Shown here one piece after another: positions 1 through 7,925 of a stretch of DNA of 23,245 nucleotides (position 1 is its first letter; each line of letters starts with the position of its first letter). The DNA lies in assembly GCA_036639875.1 (NCBI GenBank), contig JAVWHX010000037.1, positions 1 through 23,245 of the forward strand, given 5' to 3'. The translations under genes were made by a program, and so were the position numbers. Origin of the DNA: JAVWHX01 sp036639875 (GTDB taxonomy: Bacteria; Bacillota_I; Bacilli_A; Erysipelotrichales; Coprobacillaceae). Under the pieces are notes generated by a model. That model did not search any database and was not told where the DNA came from. It saw nothing but the letters and a program-made list of their open reading frames with translations.

Positions 1-77
1 TTGAAAAAGCAGTAGATGACTTTAATTCTGACTGGTATTCAATGTATGGAGAAGGAACAGGAATCTGTGATTTATAA
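1..77 (+). CDS. C-terminal end of an unidentified protein (partial)
   Basis: Reading from base 3, 24 codons run open from the window edge to a TAA at 75-77. The visible peptide ends in DWYSMYGEGTGICDL. It is too short to assign to a family. A strong hairpin terminator follows 9 bases after the stop, which supports this being the true end of a gene transcribed rightward. Everything upstream lies outside the window. Confidence 0.6.
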   Translation, partial: EKAVDDFNSDWYSMYGEGTGICDL

Positions 78-85
78 GAAGAAAT

Positions 86-113
86 AAAGATGTGTTTATG
101 CACATCTTTTTAC
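86..113 (+). terminator. Rho-independent terminator
   Basis: Arms AAAGATGTG (86-94) and CACATCTTT (101-109) pair perfectly over 9 bp around a 6-base loop and run into TTTTT. It ends the partial gene at the left edge. Confidence 0.85.
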
Positions 114-152
114 ATATAAATATATTGAAAATAATTTGTAGATTTATTGACT

Positions 153-161
153 TGTTATAAT
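153..161 (+). promoter_or_regulatory. Extended -10 promoter for the 223 gene
   Basis: TGT followed by TATAAT (156-161) forms an extended -10. No good -35 sits 16-18 bases upstream; TTGTAG at 136-141 is only 14 bases away. It lies downstream of a terminator and about 60 bases before the first start codon, as expected for the promoter of the two small membrane-protein genes. Confidence 0.5.
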
Positions 162-222
162 ATTAATTCTAGAATAAAGAGAGAAGGTATTGTTTAAATC
201 TTAATCAAAGGGAGAGAATAAA

Positions 223-684
223 ATGAAAAAGTTTATTTTGATTTTTATTGGGATTTTGATTATCTTTTGTATTGTTATGGTTATAAGTATTGAAACTTTA
301 GGTGGAGCAGATGCTTTTAAAGGTGATAATGTTTCTTCAATTGCAGAAAGGTTAGAAATTGATGAAATCAATAATATGGAATTGTTATATCAAAGAAAAA
401 CTGCCCAATCTTTTGGGTCTGACTATTCTAGATATCTATTATTAAAAACAGAAAATACAGATATTATAAATGTTCTTTCCTTGAAAGAATCTAAAAATTT
501 AGAAATTGAAAAAACTTTTAAAGAACAATGGGAACAATGGGATGATACAAAAACAACAACATTACCAAACTTTGATAAAGAGTATTTTTGGGGTGAAGAA
601 ATTGATGATACGATAGGTTTTCGTGTATATTATATCTATTTTAAAGATACATTAGAATTACATAATTTAGAAAGTAAAATATAG
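223..684 (+). CDS. Small membrane-anchored hypothetical protein
   Basis: This 153-residue protein belongs to no family I recognise. Residues 4-24 are strongly hydrophobic after MKK, giving either an uncleaved signal anchor or a signal peptide. There is no lipobox cysteine in the usual LxxC context. The remaining ~125 residues are polar, acidic and rich in aromatics, consistent with an extracytoplasmic domain. GGGAGA lies 7 bases before the ATG and fixes the start. A gene of similar build (MKK, one N-terminal helix) follows 24 bases later, so the two probably form an operon encoding cell-surface proteins. Function unknown. Confidence 0.7.
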   Translation: MKKFILIFIGILIIFCIVMVISIETLGGADAFKGDNVSSIAERLEIDEINNMELLYQRKTAQSFGSDYSRYLLLKTENTDIINVLSLKESKNLEIEKTFKEQWEQWDDTKTTTLPNFDKEYFWGEEIDDTIGFRVYYIYFKDTLELHNLESKI

Positions 685-708
685 TTTCATTAAAAAGAGG
701 AATTCATT

Positions 709-1065
709 ATGAAAAAGAAAATCATTATTTCGATTGTTGTTTTACTAGTTCTACTAGGATTAGGCGGATTTGTAAACTTTCCAGTTTATGGATTTGTGAG
801 TGATATTCATATTGAGAATGAGAAAATTAGTTTTAATGTTCTAGGTGCTGGAAATGGTTTCTATGCTGGATATAACGTCTATGAGAAAGAACAAGGCACT
901 TATGTATTTCAAATGTATAGTCAAATTTTCCCAGGAGAACGTTATTTGAAAGAAATTGTTATTGATAATAAGGACAAACGTATTCAAAAATTAATTCAAC
1001 CAACTATAGATGGAAATGATTATGAAGTTATCTATGAATATGAAAAAGGAATCCCTATTCAGTAG
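709..1065 (+). CDS. Small membrane-anchored hypothetical protein
   Basis: This 118-residue protein starts with MKKK and a hydrophobic stretch (about residues 5-24, rich in I, V and L). The ~90-residue remainder looks beta-rich and extracytoplasmic, similar in character to small exported DUF proteins of Bacillota, but I cannot name its family. AGAGG lies 8-9 bases upstream of the ATG. It follows the 223 gene by 24 bases. Its last four codons overlap the end of the convergent GGDEF-EAL gene by 11 bp, and a terminator hairpin is folded into that overlap. Confidence 0.7.
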   Translation: MKKKIIISIVVLLVLLGLGGFVNFPVYGFVSDIHIENEKISFNVLGAGNGFYAGYNVYEKEQGTYVFQMYSQIFPGERYLKEIVIDNKDKRIQKLIQPTIDGNDYEVIYEYEKGIPIQ

Positions 1066-1081
1066 GAATTCCTTGTTTTTC
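1048..1081. terminator. Bidirectional terminator over two stop codons
   Basis: Arms GGAATCCCTA (1048-1057) and TAGGAATTCC (1063-1072) pair over 10 bp with one mismatch around a 5-base loop. On the plus strand TTGTTTTT follows. On the minus strand the hairpin is followed by TTTTTC (complement of 1041-1047). Both convergent genes stop inside the hairpin: the plus-strand TAG at 1063-1065 and the minus-strand TAG at 1055-1057. Confidence 0.8.
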
Positions 1082-2992
1082 TTTTAAGAATTGAATGTAT
1101 TGATCATGAGGCATAGGTTTTGCATAATAGAAACCTTGGATTTGATCAACACCACTTTCAATAATAAAATCACTCTGTTCTTTTGTTTCAATACCTTCAG
1201 CAACTATTTTCATATCCAAGTCCTTAAAAATACGAATTAAGTTCTTTAATGTCAATGCATACTTTTCTTCTTTCATAGCAGCCCATATAAGACTTTTATC
1301 TAATTTGATTGTATTAAAGGGAATTGTGATAACACTTGATAAGTTAGAATATCCAGTTCCAAAATCATCTAGTCCCATTGAAATGCCATGTTCTTTCATA
1401 TTTAAAGCAAATTTTGTTACATTATCAAGACTTTCAGCAATTGTACTCTCTGTAAACTCTATTTTTATAGTTGAACAAGGAATATTATTTCTACGAATAA
1501 TCTCAAGAACTTTATCAGCAAGTAATGGTTGTTTAAACTGTAATGCTGAGAAGTTAACATGCACACAATGAGTAGGAATACCAATCTCAATAAGATTGCG
1601 TACATCTTTACAAACCATATCTAGTATAGAATAAGTCATATTGACAATCAAACCATTATCTTCAGCTATTGGAATAAACTCAGAAGGCATAATAGGTCCG
1701 ATTTGTGAGTTTAAAATACGAACTAACGATTCGGCATATAAGAACTCTCCGGTTTTTACTGAATAGATAGGTTGATAATACATATCAAAATCTTCATTTT
1801 CAACTTTTTCTTTTAAAATATCACTTATAATCTTTCTACGTTTCATATTTGTAAACATTTCCTGATTAAAATAGCAGATTGGATTAGATCTTTCATCTTT
1901 TGCTTTATTAACAGCAAGTTCAACAGCTAAAATGAGGTTTCCTAAAGTATCTGTTGTTTCGGGATAGTAAACAATACCAACAACATAAGACAAAAGACAA
2001 TCAGTATCTTTTAATTTCCAAGGTTGAGAAAATTTTTCTTTAATATTATCAAGAATATTTCTAATCATTTCTTTATTAGGGTCAGAAATCAAAATAGCAT
2101 ATTCATCACCTTTAAACCTAAATACAGCATTCTTTCTATAAAGAGTAGATAAATATTGACCAATTATTTTTAATAAGATATCACCATTTTGTTGACCATA
2201 TGAATCATTCACCTGTTTAAAATCACGTAAAGATAAAACCAATAACGCAAAAGAATTATCTTTATTTCTTAATAAAACATCTAAAGTATTAACTAATTCA
2301 AAACGATTAGATAAATTTGTAATATAATCATTTGTAATTTGTCTGTTTTGAAGGTGAAGATAAATAATTAATAAAGCACAAGTTGCTGCAGAACCACTTA
2401 ATATAATAGATGGGAAAAATGATTGAATAATAATGACAATCACAGCAATAATTGGGAAAGATGATAAGATTTGAAATAGATATTTATCTATGTGTTTATG
2501 ATTAAATAAAACAATAATAACTGAAATTAAACAATAAGCATAAAAGATAATATAAGTTATAGAAACATAAGGGCCTTGAATATATCCATTAATAGGATTA
2601 ATATCAAATATAAACTTTGTAAATATATTACTAAGAATAAACAAAACATATAAGATACCTGGAATAGACCACAAATGAATAGACTTCATTAAGTTTGGTT
2701 TTCCTTCATAAACAATAGATATTGAATAAAGGCAATAAACCATTCCCATTAAAGGGGTCAATATAAAATAAATCAATGTTATAAACCAAGTTAACCATAC
2801 TGGGAATAAAGAAAGGTATCTGATCATCAGAGTTGATACGATATTTGTAATCATGGAACCAAAAGTAACAAGTAAACATAGTTCAAATAATTTGTTCTTC
2901 AAAGAAGGTGCTAAAGAACTCTTTCTAGAATAAATCCATATAATAGTTAATATAACAATCGAGATACATTCAGCAGCCATATTCCATTTCAT
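1055..2992 (-). CDS. Membrane GGDEF-EAL protein, probable c-di-GMP phosphodiesterase
   Basis: The 645-residue protein has about seven hydrophobic helices in residues 5-213, then a GGDEF domain (about 220-375), then an EAL domain (about 395-635). The EAL half keeps the signature and metal/catalytic residues: E421 (ESLVR), N480, E512/E515 in EFTES, D542-D543 in DDFGTGYS, K563 in IKLDK, E599 in VAEGIET and Q619. It should therefore hydrolyse c-di-GMP at the membrane. The GGDEF half looks inactive: the signature is KGDEY (294-298), and the metal-site motif normally reading DxDxFK is SLRDFK (254-259), so both aspartates are lost. It may still bind GTP and regulate the EAL half. An AGAGGTGAG ribosome site precedes the ATG, and an extended -10 lies upstream. 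Confidence 0.93.
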   Translation of the reverse strand: MKWNMAAECISIVILTIIWIYSRKSSLAPSLKNKLFELCLLVTFGSMITNIVSTLMIRYLSLFPVWLTWFITLIYFILTPLMGMVYCLYSISIVYEGKPNLMKSIHLWSIPGILYVLFILSNIFTKFIFDINPINGYIQGPYVSITYIIFYAYCLISVIIVLFNHKHIDKYLFQILSSFPIIAVIVIIIQSFFPSIILSGSAATCALLIIYLHLQNRQITNDYITNLSNRFELVNTLDVLLRNKDNSFALLVLSLRDFKQVNDSYGQQNGDILLKIIGQYLSTLYRKNAVFRFKGDEYAILISDPNKEMIRNILDNIKEKFSQPWKLKDTDCLLSYVVGIVYYPETTDTLGNLILAVELAVNKAKDERSNPICYFNQEMFTNMKRRKIISDILKEKVENEDFDMYYQPIYSVKTGEFLYAESLVRILNSQIGPIMPSEFIPIAEDNGLIVNMTYSILDMVCKDVRNLIEIGIPTHCVHVNFSALQFKQPLLADKVLEIIRRNNIPCSTIKIEFTESTIAESLDNVTKFALNMKEHGISMGLDDFGTGYSNLSSVITIPFNTIKLDKSLIWAAMKEEKYALTLKNLIRIFKDLDMKIVAEGIETKEQSDFIIESGVDQIQGFYYAKPMPHDQYIQFLKEKQGIPTE

Positions 2993-3016
2993 AATCTCAC
3001 CTCTTTTATTTACACA

Positions 3017-3045
3017 ATTATATCATACAAAAATTGTCAAAACAA
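3017..3045 (-). promoter_or_regulatory. Promoter of the GGDEF-EAL gene
   Basis: On the minus strand TATAAT (complement of 3017-3022) is preceded by TGA, an extended -10. A partial -35, TTGTTT (complement of 3040-3045), lies at 17-base spacing. A perfect TTGACA is also present (3035-3040) but only 12 bases away, too close for normal use. It lies about 25 bases upstream of the start codon. Confidence 0.5.
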
Positions 3046-3159
3046 TGTAATGAAAATAAATATAAGACTTTTTAAATAGAAGAAACAGTTTATTATAACA
3101 TTCGTCAAAATACCTCATAAACTTCTTTTGTTTGACACAATCATACAATTATCTATTCT

Positions 3160-3186
3160 TTGATAAGAATGATATGGTTATATAAT
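3160..3186 (+). promoter_or_regulatory. Possible promoter of the 3258 gene
   Basis: TATAAT (3181-3186) has TTGATA (3160-3165) at a short 15-base spacing. It lies 72 bases upstream of the start codon. The spacing is suboptimal, so this is only a candidate. The divergent region 2993-3257 holds nothing else I can support. Confidence 0.3.
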
Positions 3187-3257
3187 CATCTTAATATGTA
3201 GTATCTCTATAATAAAATAGGAGAATATTGTAAGATAAAGATGAGGAGGGAAGAAAT

Positions 3258-4142
3258 ATGATATTAGATTGTTTAAATAAAAGTTTTAAAGATATTGAAG
3301 CAGAATTAAGAAGTTCTCAAAATCAAAAGATAATATCTTCTTTTTGGAACTTTGATTATTATGTTGATAAAAATCAACATAATGTCATTCTTCAAACAAT
3401 CATTAAAACAGCTTTTATCAAAACCGCTGTTTTAGGAGTGTGGAGCTATTTGTATTTTGAAGATAAGGTTATAGAACAATTTGATTATTATTTATCACAT
3501 ATCTATGAAAGTCAACAAACGATAACAATTAAGTTAAGCTTTCATGACTATCCCCAAGACCTTTATCGTATTATAAAATTACCATATATGATAAAACTAG
3601 AAGATTTCTGTTACAGTATGTTAGCAGGATTAATGGTTCAAGAATGTAAACAGTTTTCCCTTGAAATTAGTCATATGGATAAATATGGTGAGGAAATTGC
3701 GGTGCCAGAAATGGATAATGTTTTATCTGTTTATCATATTGATAAAGATACACAAATGAAACTTTACTATGATTTTGATGAAACGTATATATTCGATATA
3801 GAAGTCTTAGATATTGAAGACCAGCCAACTCAAAAGATTGAAGTTATAGAAGCCTGTGGGTACGGTGTTTGGGAAAAAGCAAGAGATGATCTTTGCTTGT
3901 ATTATCAAGATAGACATCAATTTATAAATACAATTCATTATAAAGGTTTAGATATTGACGATTATTTTATAGAAGCATATGATAATTTACATATCAATAA
4001 ATATATTCAAGATAATATAGAAACATTAAAAATAAAATATAATATAAAATATGAAAAGAGGAAGCTATTCAATCAATACCTTCCTCTTTCTTACAGAATT
4101 TGTCGAAATAAAGTGATAAAAAAGTATGTATTTTTTTATTGA
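3258..4142 (+). CDS. pRiA4b ORF-3-like domain protein
   Basis: This 294-residue protein appears to belong to the plasmid pRiA4b ORF-3-like family (Pfam PF07929). The visible signs are a YRIIKLPYMIKLEDFCYSML segment (about residues 112-131), which matches the family's 'R.i.vp...tL..lh..i' start. A later LYYDFDETYIFDI motif corresponds to the usual YDFGDxW region, and ACGYGVWEKARDD corresponds to the family's 'G..pPED' end. The G-D-W signature is replaced by D-E-T-Y, so this is a divergent member. The first ~90 residues are an unassigned extension. The family has no established biochemical function. AGGAGGG lies 8 bases before the ATG. The structured RNA and terminator at 4163-4258 follow. Confidence 0.6.
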   Translation: MILDCLNKSFKDIEAELRSSQNQKIISSFWNFDYYVDKNQHNVILQTIIKTAFIKTAVLGVWSYLYFEDKVIEQFDYYLSHIYESQQTITIKLSFHDYPQDLYRIIKLPYMIKLEDFCYSMLAGLMVQECKQFSLEISHMDKYGEEIAVPEMDNVLSVYHIDKDTQMKLYYDFDETYIFDIEVLDIEDQPTQKIEVIEACGYGVWEKARDDLCLYYQDRHQFINTIHYKGLDIDDYFIEAYDNLHINKYIQDNIETLKIKYNIKYEKRKLFNQYLPLSYRICRNKVIKKYVFFY

Positions 4143-4162
4143 ATGGGTGTATTATTGTATAC

Positions 4163-4232
4163 GTTGGTGTTAACCCAAAAAAATAAAAATAAAAAAGGAA
4201 GAGGATTCTTCCCAATCAGCAATAACACCAAC
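4163..4232 (+). ncRNA. Structured RNA element of unknown class
   Basis: A perfect 10-bp long-range helix, GTTGGTGTTA (4163-4172) with TAACACCAAC (4223-4232), encloses an A-rich stretch and an inner hairpin, GGAAGA-GGAT-TCTTCC (4197-4212). A rho-independent terminator abuts it directly. The fold could be the 3' end of the upstream mRNA, a small RNA, or a leader/attenuator in front of the LCP gene. It does not match the conserved cores of the T-box, SAM, purine, preQ1 or c-di-GMP riboswitches that I can recall. Class unknown. Confidence 0.45.
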
Positions 4233-4258
4233 AAGGACCCCGCGGGTCTTTTCTTTTT
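4233..4258 (+). terminator. Rho-independent terminator
   Basis: GACCC (4236-4240) pairs with GGGTC (4244-4248) around CGC, and is extended by one G-U and two A-T pairs. TTTTCTTTTT follows. This is unusually GC-rich for the window. It terminates transcription from the 3258 gene or from the structured element before the LCP gene. Confidence 0.8.
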
Positions 4259-4318
4259 ATGTAGAGATATTGCTAAAATTGTAGAAATGTGGTAATCTTA
4301 CACAAAGGATGTGGAAGA

Positions 4319-5797
4319 ATGCAAAAAATCAAAAATCAAAAATTAAGAGTCATTGTTTATATCTTACAAATAATTATGTCTGTTGTTTTTATAGGTGTTG
4401 CTTATTCAATAAAGTTTATTCCAATGAAATATATGCTTGTTATTGGGGCTATATTTCTAGGGTTATTAATTGGTGAATATTTCTTGATATTTTATAAAAA
4501 AGAAAAGAGTAAACGCTCTTATATAACACAAGGATTGAGTCTTGTATTAAGTATTATACTGGTAGTAGGATCTTTTTATGTTTATAAAGCAGGTCAAACG
4601 GTTGATTTATTATCATCTAATACTTTTTTAAAGAGAGCAATCTCTGTTATTGTTTTGAAGGATTCTACGATTAAGAACGAAACTCAACTTCATGATCATT
4701 CAACTGGATATGTATCTAAGATTGATGAATCAACTATGAAGTATACAACAAGTCATATAGAAAAAGAATTAGGACAAATATCTTTAGTAGATAAAGGGGA
4801 TTTCTCAAGTTTATTAACATCTTTATATAATAAAGATGTTGATGCAATTATTTTAGATGAAGCATTTCGTTCTTTGTTAGTTCAAGAAAAAGAAACATTT
4901 AGTGATGATACAAGAGTTATCTATCAAGTTACAAAAGATGAGATTCCTGTTAATGCAAAGAATGTTGATGTGACGACAAAGCCATTCTTAGCTTATATTA
5001 GTGGAATTGATGAATATGGTGATTTGTCTACTGTTTCTAGAAGTGATGTGAATATGCTTGCTGCAGTTAATCCTACAACAAGACAAATCTTATTGATTAG
5101 TGTTCCTAGAGATACTTATTACCCATTACATAAAAATGGAAAACTTGATAAGTTTACGCATACTGGTTTATATGGTTTAGATGAAAGTATTAATACTTTA
5201 CAAGATATGTTAAATGAAGATATTAATTATTATGTGAGAATGAATTTTACTTCATTTGTTGATATTGTTGATGCTTTAGGTGGTATTTCTGTTTATTCTC
5301 CTTATCAATTTAAAACTGTAAAAGGGAATTATCAAATTGTAAAAGGGTACAATAATTTAAATGCTAAACAAGCACTTTCTTTTGTAAGAGAAAGAAAGAG
5401 ATTACCTAGTGGAGATTTCGATCGTGGTAAGAACCAACAAAGAATGATTTCAGCAATTATTAAAAAGATTGCTTCACCAGCAATTATTACATCTTTTTCT
5501 GCAGTATTAGATACTTTAGGTAAAAGTGTTGAAACAAATATGAATACTGCTCAAATGAATGCTTTAGTACAAATGCAATTAGAAGATATGCCAAGTTGGG
5601 ATATTCAATCTTATCAGATTGAAGGGACACCAACGAGTGGTGTTTGTTATTCTACAGGTAAAGCATTAGCATCAGTTGTACAACCTTCAAAGGAATCTAT
5701 TGAAAAAGCAAGAGGTTATATTGATCAATTAATTGCTAATAAGAAGATTAAGACTGTTGAAGGTGATTTGAATAAACAAAGTGAGGTTAAAAAATGA
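4319..5797 (+). CDS. LytR-CpsA-Psr (LCP) family glycopolymer ligase, CpsA-like architecture
   Basis: LCP proteins transfer undecaprenyl-linked glycopolymers (teichoic acid, capsule) onto peptidoglycan outside the membrane. This 492-residue protein begins with three hydrophobic helices (about residues 10-30, 37-57 and 70-92). An extracytoplasmic accessory domain (about 100-215) follows, as in CpsA, then the LCP catalytic domain (about 220-440). Conserved LCP features are SVPRDTYYP (261-269, with R264 and D265), R357 in the FVRERKR segment, and DFDRGKNQQR (366-375), which carries the pyrophosphate-binding arginines. ATG 4319, with GGAAG close upstream, is preferred over an in-frame GTG at 4289 because it gives a typical basic N terminus. 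The stop overlaps the next gene's start (ATGA), so the two are translationally coupled. Confidence 0.93.
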   Translation: MQKIKNQKLRVIVYILQIIMSVVFIGVAYSIKFIPMKYMLVIGAIFLGLLIGEYFLIFYKKEKSKRSYITQGLSLVLSIILVVGSFYVYKAGQTVDLLSSNTFLKRAISVIVLKDSTIKNETQLHDHSTGYVSKIDESTMKYTTSHIEKELGQISLVDKGDFSSLLTSLYNKDVDAIILDEAFRSLLVQEKETFSDDTRVIYQVTKDEIPVNAKNVDVTTKPFLAYISGIDEYGDLSTVSRSDVNMLAAVNPTTRQILLISVPRDTYYPLHKNGKLDKFTHTGLYGLDESINTLQDMLNEDINYYVRMNFTSFVDIVDALGGISVYSPYQFKTVKGNYQIVKGYNNLNAKQALSFVRERKRLPSGDFDRGKNQQRMISAIIKKIASPAIITSFSAVLDTLGKSVETNMNTAQMNALVQMQLEDMPSWDIQSYQIEGTPTSGVCYSTGKALASVVQPSKESIEKARGYIDQLIANKKIKTVEGDLNKQSEVKK

Positions 5798-6168
5798 AAG
5801 AAGTCGTTTTAGTTTATCATTTGGATTTAAAGATTAAAGAAGCTATTGAAAAGATTATGAGTCAATTAGATGTTGATGTTAAAGAAATATTGGATGATGA
5901 TGTTCATCAATCAATAGGATATTTATTAGGAATATCAGGATATGAGGAATCAGAAGAAATGTTTGAAGGAAAACTAGAAAAAGAATTTGTTTTCTTTGCT
6001 GGTTTTAGTGATGAACAACTTGATCTTGTTTTAGAAATATTTAAAGCTGCTGAAATTCCTTATATTCCATATAAAGCAATGTTAACACCTGATAATGTTG
6101 TTTATCCATTTTATCGTTTATATCAAAATGTTGAAGAAGAATATAAACAAATATCAAGACAATCATAA
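5794..6168 (+). CDS. DUF3783 family protein
   Basis: This 124-residue soluble protein resembles DUF3783 (PF12646), small proteins of Bacillota with no assigned function. The C-terminal half, with FFAGFSDEQLDLVLE followed by IPYIPYKAMLTPDN, is the recognisable family segment. The N-terminal half is acidic and helical. Its ATG lies inside the stop of the LCP gene (ATGA at 5794-5797), so expression is coupled. A terminator begins right after its TAA. A role in envelope biogenesis is only a guess from that coupling. Confidence 0.75.
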   Translation: MKEVVLVYHLDLKIKEAIEKIMSQLDVDVKEILDDDVHQSIGYLLGISGYEESEEMFEGKLEKEFVFFAGFSDEQLDLVLEIFKAAEIPYIPYKAMLTPDNVVYPFYRLYQNVEEEYKQISRQS

Positions 6169-6195
6169 GAGTGGATTTATTCACTCCTTTTGTTT
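6169..6195 (+). terminator. Rho-independent terminator after DUF3783
   Basis: GAGTGGAT pairs with ATTCACTC (6169-6186) with one G-U pair and a tight loop, followed by CCTTTTGTTT. It ends the LCP-DUF3783 operon. Confidence 0.65.
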
Positions 6196-6200
6196 ATATA

Positions 6201-6224
6201 AAAAAAGAGCGTTAGCTCTTTTTA
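6201..6224. terminator. Rho-independent terminator, mainly for DUF1846
   Basis: AAAAAAGAGC (6201-6210) and GCTCTTTTT (6215-6223) pair around GTTA. The A and T tracts make it usable on both strands. On the minus strand it includes the stop codon of the DUF1846 gene. Confidence 0.8.
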
Positions 6225-7688
6225 AACTTTGGCATATTTAGGATCACATGTGAGATTCATTTTTAGATTTCTAAGTGTTCCTGTATCTTTTTTACTTAAG
6301 ATGACTGTTGAATGAATTTCACAGTCTTTTAATTTAGGAAGAACTTCTAAACATCTTTTTGCATATTGATCTTCTTGTGCTGCTATTGATAATGTTAATA
6401 AGACTTCATCAATATCTAATAATGGATTGGTAATACTTAAATAATCGTTTTTTAATGAAAGGATTGATTTAAGTAATGTTGGAGAAATTAATTCAATTTC
6501 TTGACCAATTCCTGCTAGATATTTTAATGCATTTAATAATGCTGCACTTGAACATCTTAATAGAGGAGTTGTTTTTCCACTAACCAATTTACCATCGTTA
6601 AGTTCAATCGCGCATGCTGGGGATTGTTTCATTTCTGAAACTTCTCTAGCGAAAATTGCACATTTTCGATTCTTAGCGACGACATTAGCTTGAGACATAA
6701 TCATGTTCATTTTATCAATAGATTCACTATTGATCTTACCCATTAAGTAATCAACTTGAGCATGATAGTAACGTCTAACGATTTCACGACAACTTGCGTC
6801 TTTAGCTGCTTCATCATCAATAATCGCGTAACCAGCCATATTGACACCCATATCAGTAGGTGAAGCATATGGAGAATGTCCAAATATTTTATTAAACATA
6901 GCGTTTAATACAGGGAATATTTCGATATCACGATTATAGTTAACAGTTGTGATTTGATATTTTTCTAAATGAAATGGATCTATCATATTCACATCGTTTA
7001 AATCGATTGTTGCTGATTCGTAAGCTAAGTTAACGGGATGCTTAAGTGGTAAGTTCCAAATTGGGAATGTCTCAAATTTAGCATATCCTGCGTTAATACC
7101 ATGAAGATGTTCATGATATAATTGTGATAAACATGTTGCCATCTTTCCAGAACCAGGTCCTGGTGCTGTCACAACAATCAATGGCTTACTTGTGATTATG
7201 TATTCATTCTTTCCAAATCCTTCTTCTGAAATAATTGAATCAACATCATGAGGATAACCTTCAATAATATATTGTAAGAAAACTTTAACTCCTAAACGTT
7301 TCATCTTTTTTATAAAAGTATCAGCAGCACCTTGATGTTGATATTGTGTAATTGTGACACTTCCAACATATAACCCAACACGTTTATATTCATTAATTAA
7401 TCTTACAACTTCATCATCATAAGAAAGCCCTAAATCACCTCTGACTTTATTTCTTTCTAAATCCTTTGCACAAACTGCAATAATAACTTCTACTTTATCT
7501 TTTAAAGTCAATAACATCTTAAGCTTACTATCAGGTTCAAAACCTGGTAACACTCTAGATGCATGCGTATCATCAAAAAGTTTTCCACCAAATTCTAAAT
7601 AAAGTTTATTATCGAATTGTTGAATTCTTTCTTGAATATGTTTTGATTGTAATTCTACGTATAATTCATTACTAAATGCTTTTTTCAT
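6222..7688 (-). CDS. DUF1846 family protein
   Basis: The 488 residues match the DUF1846 family (PF08903) end to end at its usual length of roughly 490-500. Recognisable blocks are KLYLEFGGKLFDDTHASRVL near the N terminus, the glycine-rich P-loop-like APGPGSGKMATCLSQLYHE, the AGYAKFETFPIWNLPLKHPV segment, VNYNRDIEIFPVL, and SPTDMGVNMAG. Members are cytosolic and common in Bacillota, and I know of no established reaction. The glycine-rich loop suggests nucleotide binding. The start has GGAG about 9 bases upstream, and a good promoter lies just beyond. It is transcribed divergently from the SNF2 gene. Confidence 0.95.
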   Translation of the reverse strand: MKKAFSNELYVELQSKHIQERIQQFDNKLYLEFGGKLFDDTHASRVLPGFEPDSKLKMLLTLKDKVEVIIAVCAKDLERNKVRGDLGLSYDDEVVRLINEYKRVGLYVGSVTITQYQHQGAADTFIKKMKRLGVKVFLQYIIEGYPHDVDSIISEEGFGKNEYIITSKPLIVVTAPGPGSGKMATCLSQLYHEHLHGINAGYAKFETFPIWNLPLKHPVNLAYESATIDLNDVNMIDPFHLEKYQITTVNYNRDIEIFPVLNAMFNKIFGHSPYASPTDMGVNMAGYAIIDDEAAKDASCREIVRRYYHAQVDYLMGKINSESIDKMNMIMSQANVVAKNRKCAIFAREVSEMKQSPACAIELNDGKLVSGKTTPLLRCSSAALLNALKYLAGIGQEIELISPTLLKSILSLKNDYLSITNPLLDIDEVLLTLSIAAQEDQYAKRCLEVLPKLKDCEIHSTVILSKKDTGTLRNLKMNLTCDPKYAKV

Positions 7689-7709
7689 TGTTCTTCACTC
7701 CTAGGCTTT

Positions 7710-7737
7710 ATTATATAGGAAACATAAAAATTGTAAA
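7710..7737 (-). promoter_or_regulatory. Promoter of the DUF1846 gene
   Basis: On the minus strand TTTACA (complement of 7732-7737) and a perfect TATAAT (complement of 7710-7715) are separated by 16 bases, about 20 bases before the start codon. Confidence 0.7.
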
Positions 7738-7871
7738 GGTAAAAATGGCTTGAAAGGAAGTTTCATTTTATAAAATATAAAAAAATCTTCTTATAGTGAT
7801 AATTTTTTTGAATAAATAAATTTATAAACTTGAAATAAAAGAAAGAAAAGAAAAAAATATTTTTATACTCT

Positions 7872-7900
7872 ATAACAAACGCTTAAAAGTATGCTATAAT
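7872..7900 (+). promoter_or_regulatory. Promoter of the SNF2 helicase gene
   Basis: TGC-TATAAT (TATAAT at 7895-7900) is an extended -10. ATAACA lies 17 bases upstream as a weak -35. GGAGGG and the ATG follow 15-26 bases later. Confidence 0.65.
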
Positions 7901-7925
7901 GTAGCGTACGATTGGAGGGAATTAT

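Noticed and set aside
1305..1571. Open frame opposite the EAL domain
   Set aside because: It is an antisense shadow of a domain with intact catalytic motifs.
3132..3137. TTGACA as a -35 for the 3258 gene
   Set aside because: The sequence 17 bases downstream (ATTCTT) is not a -10.
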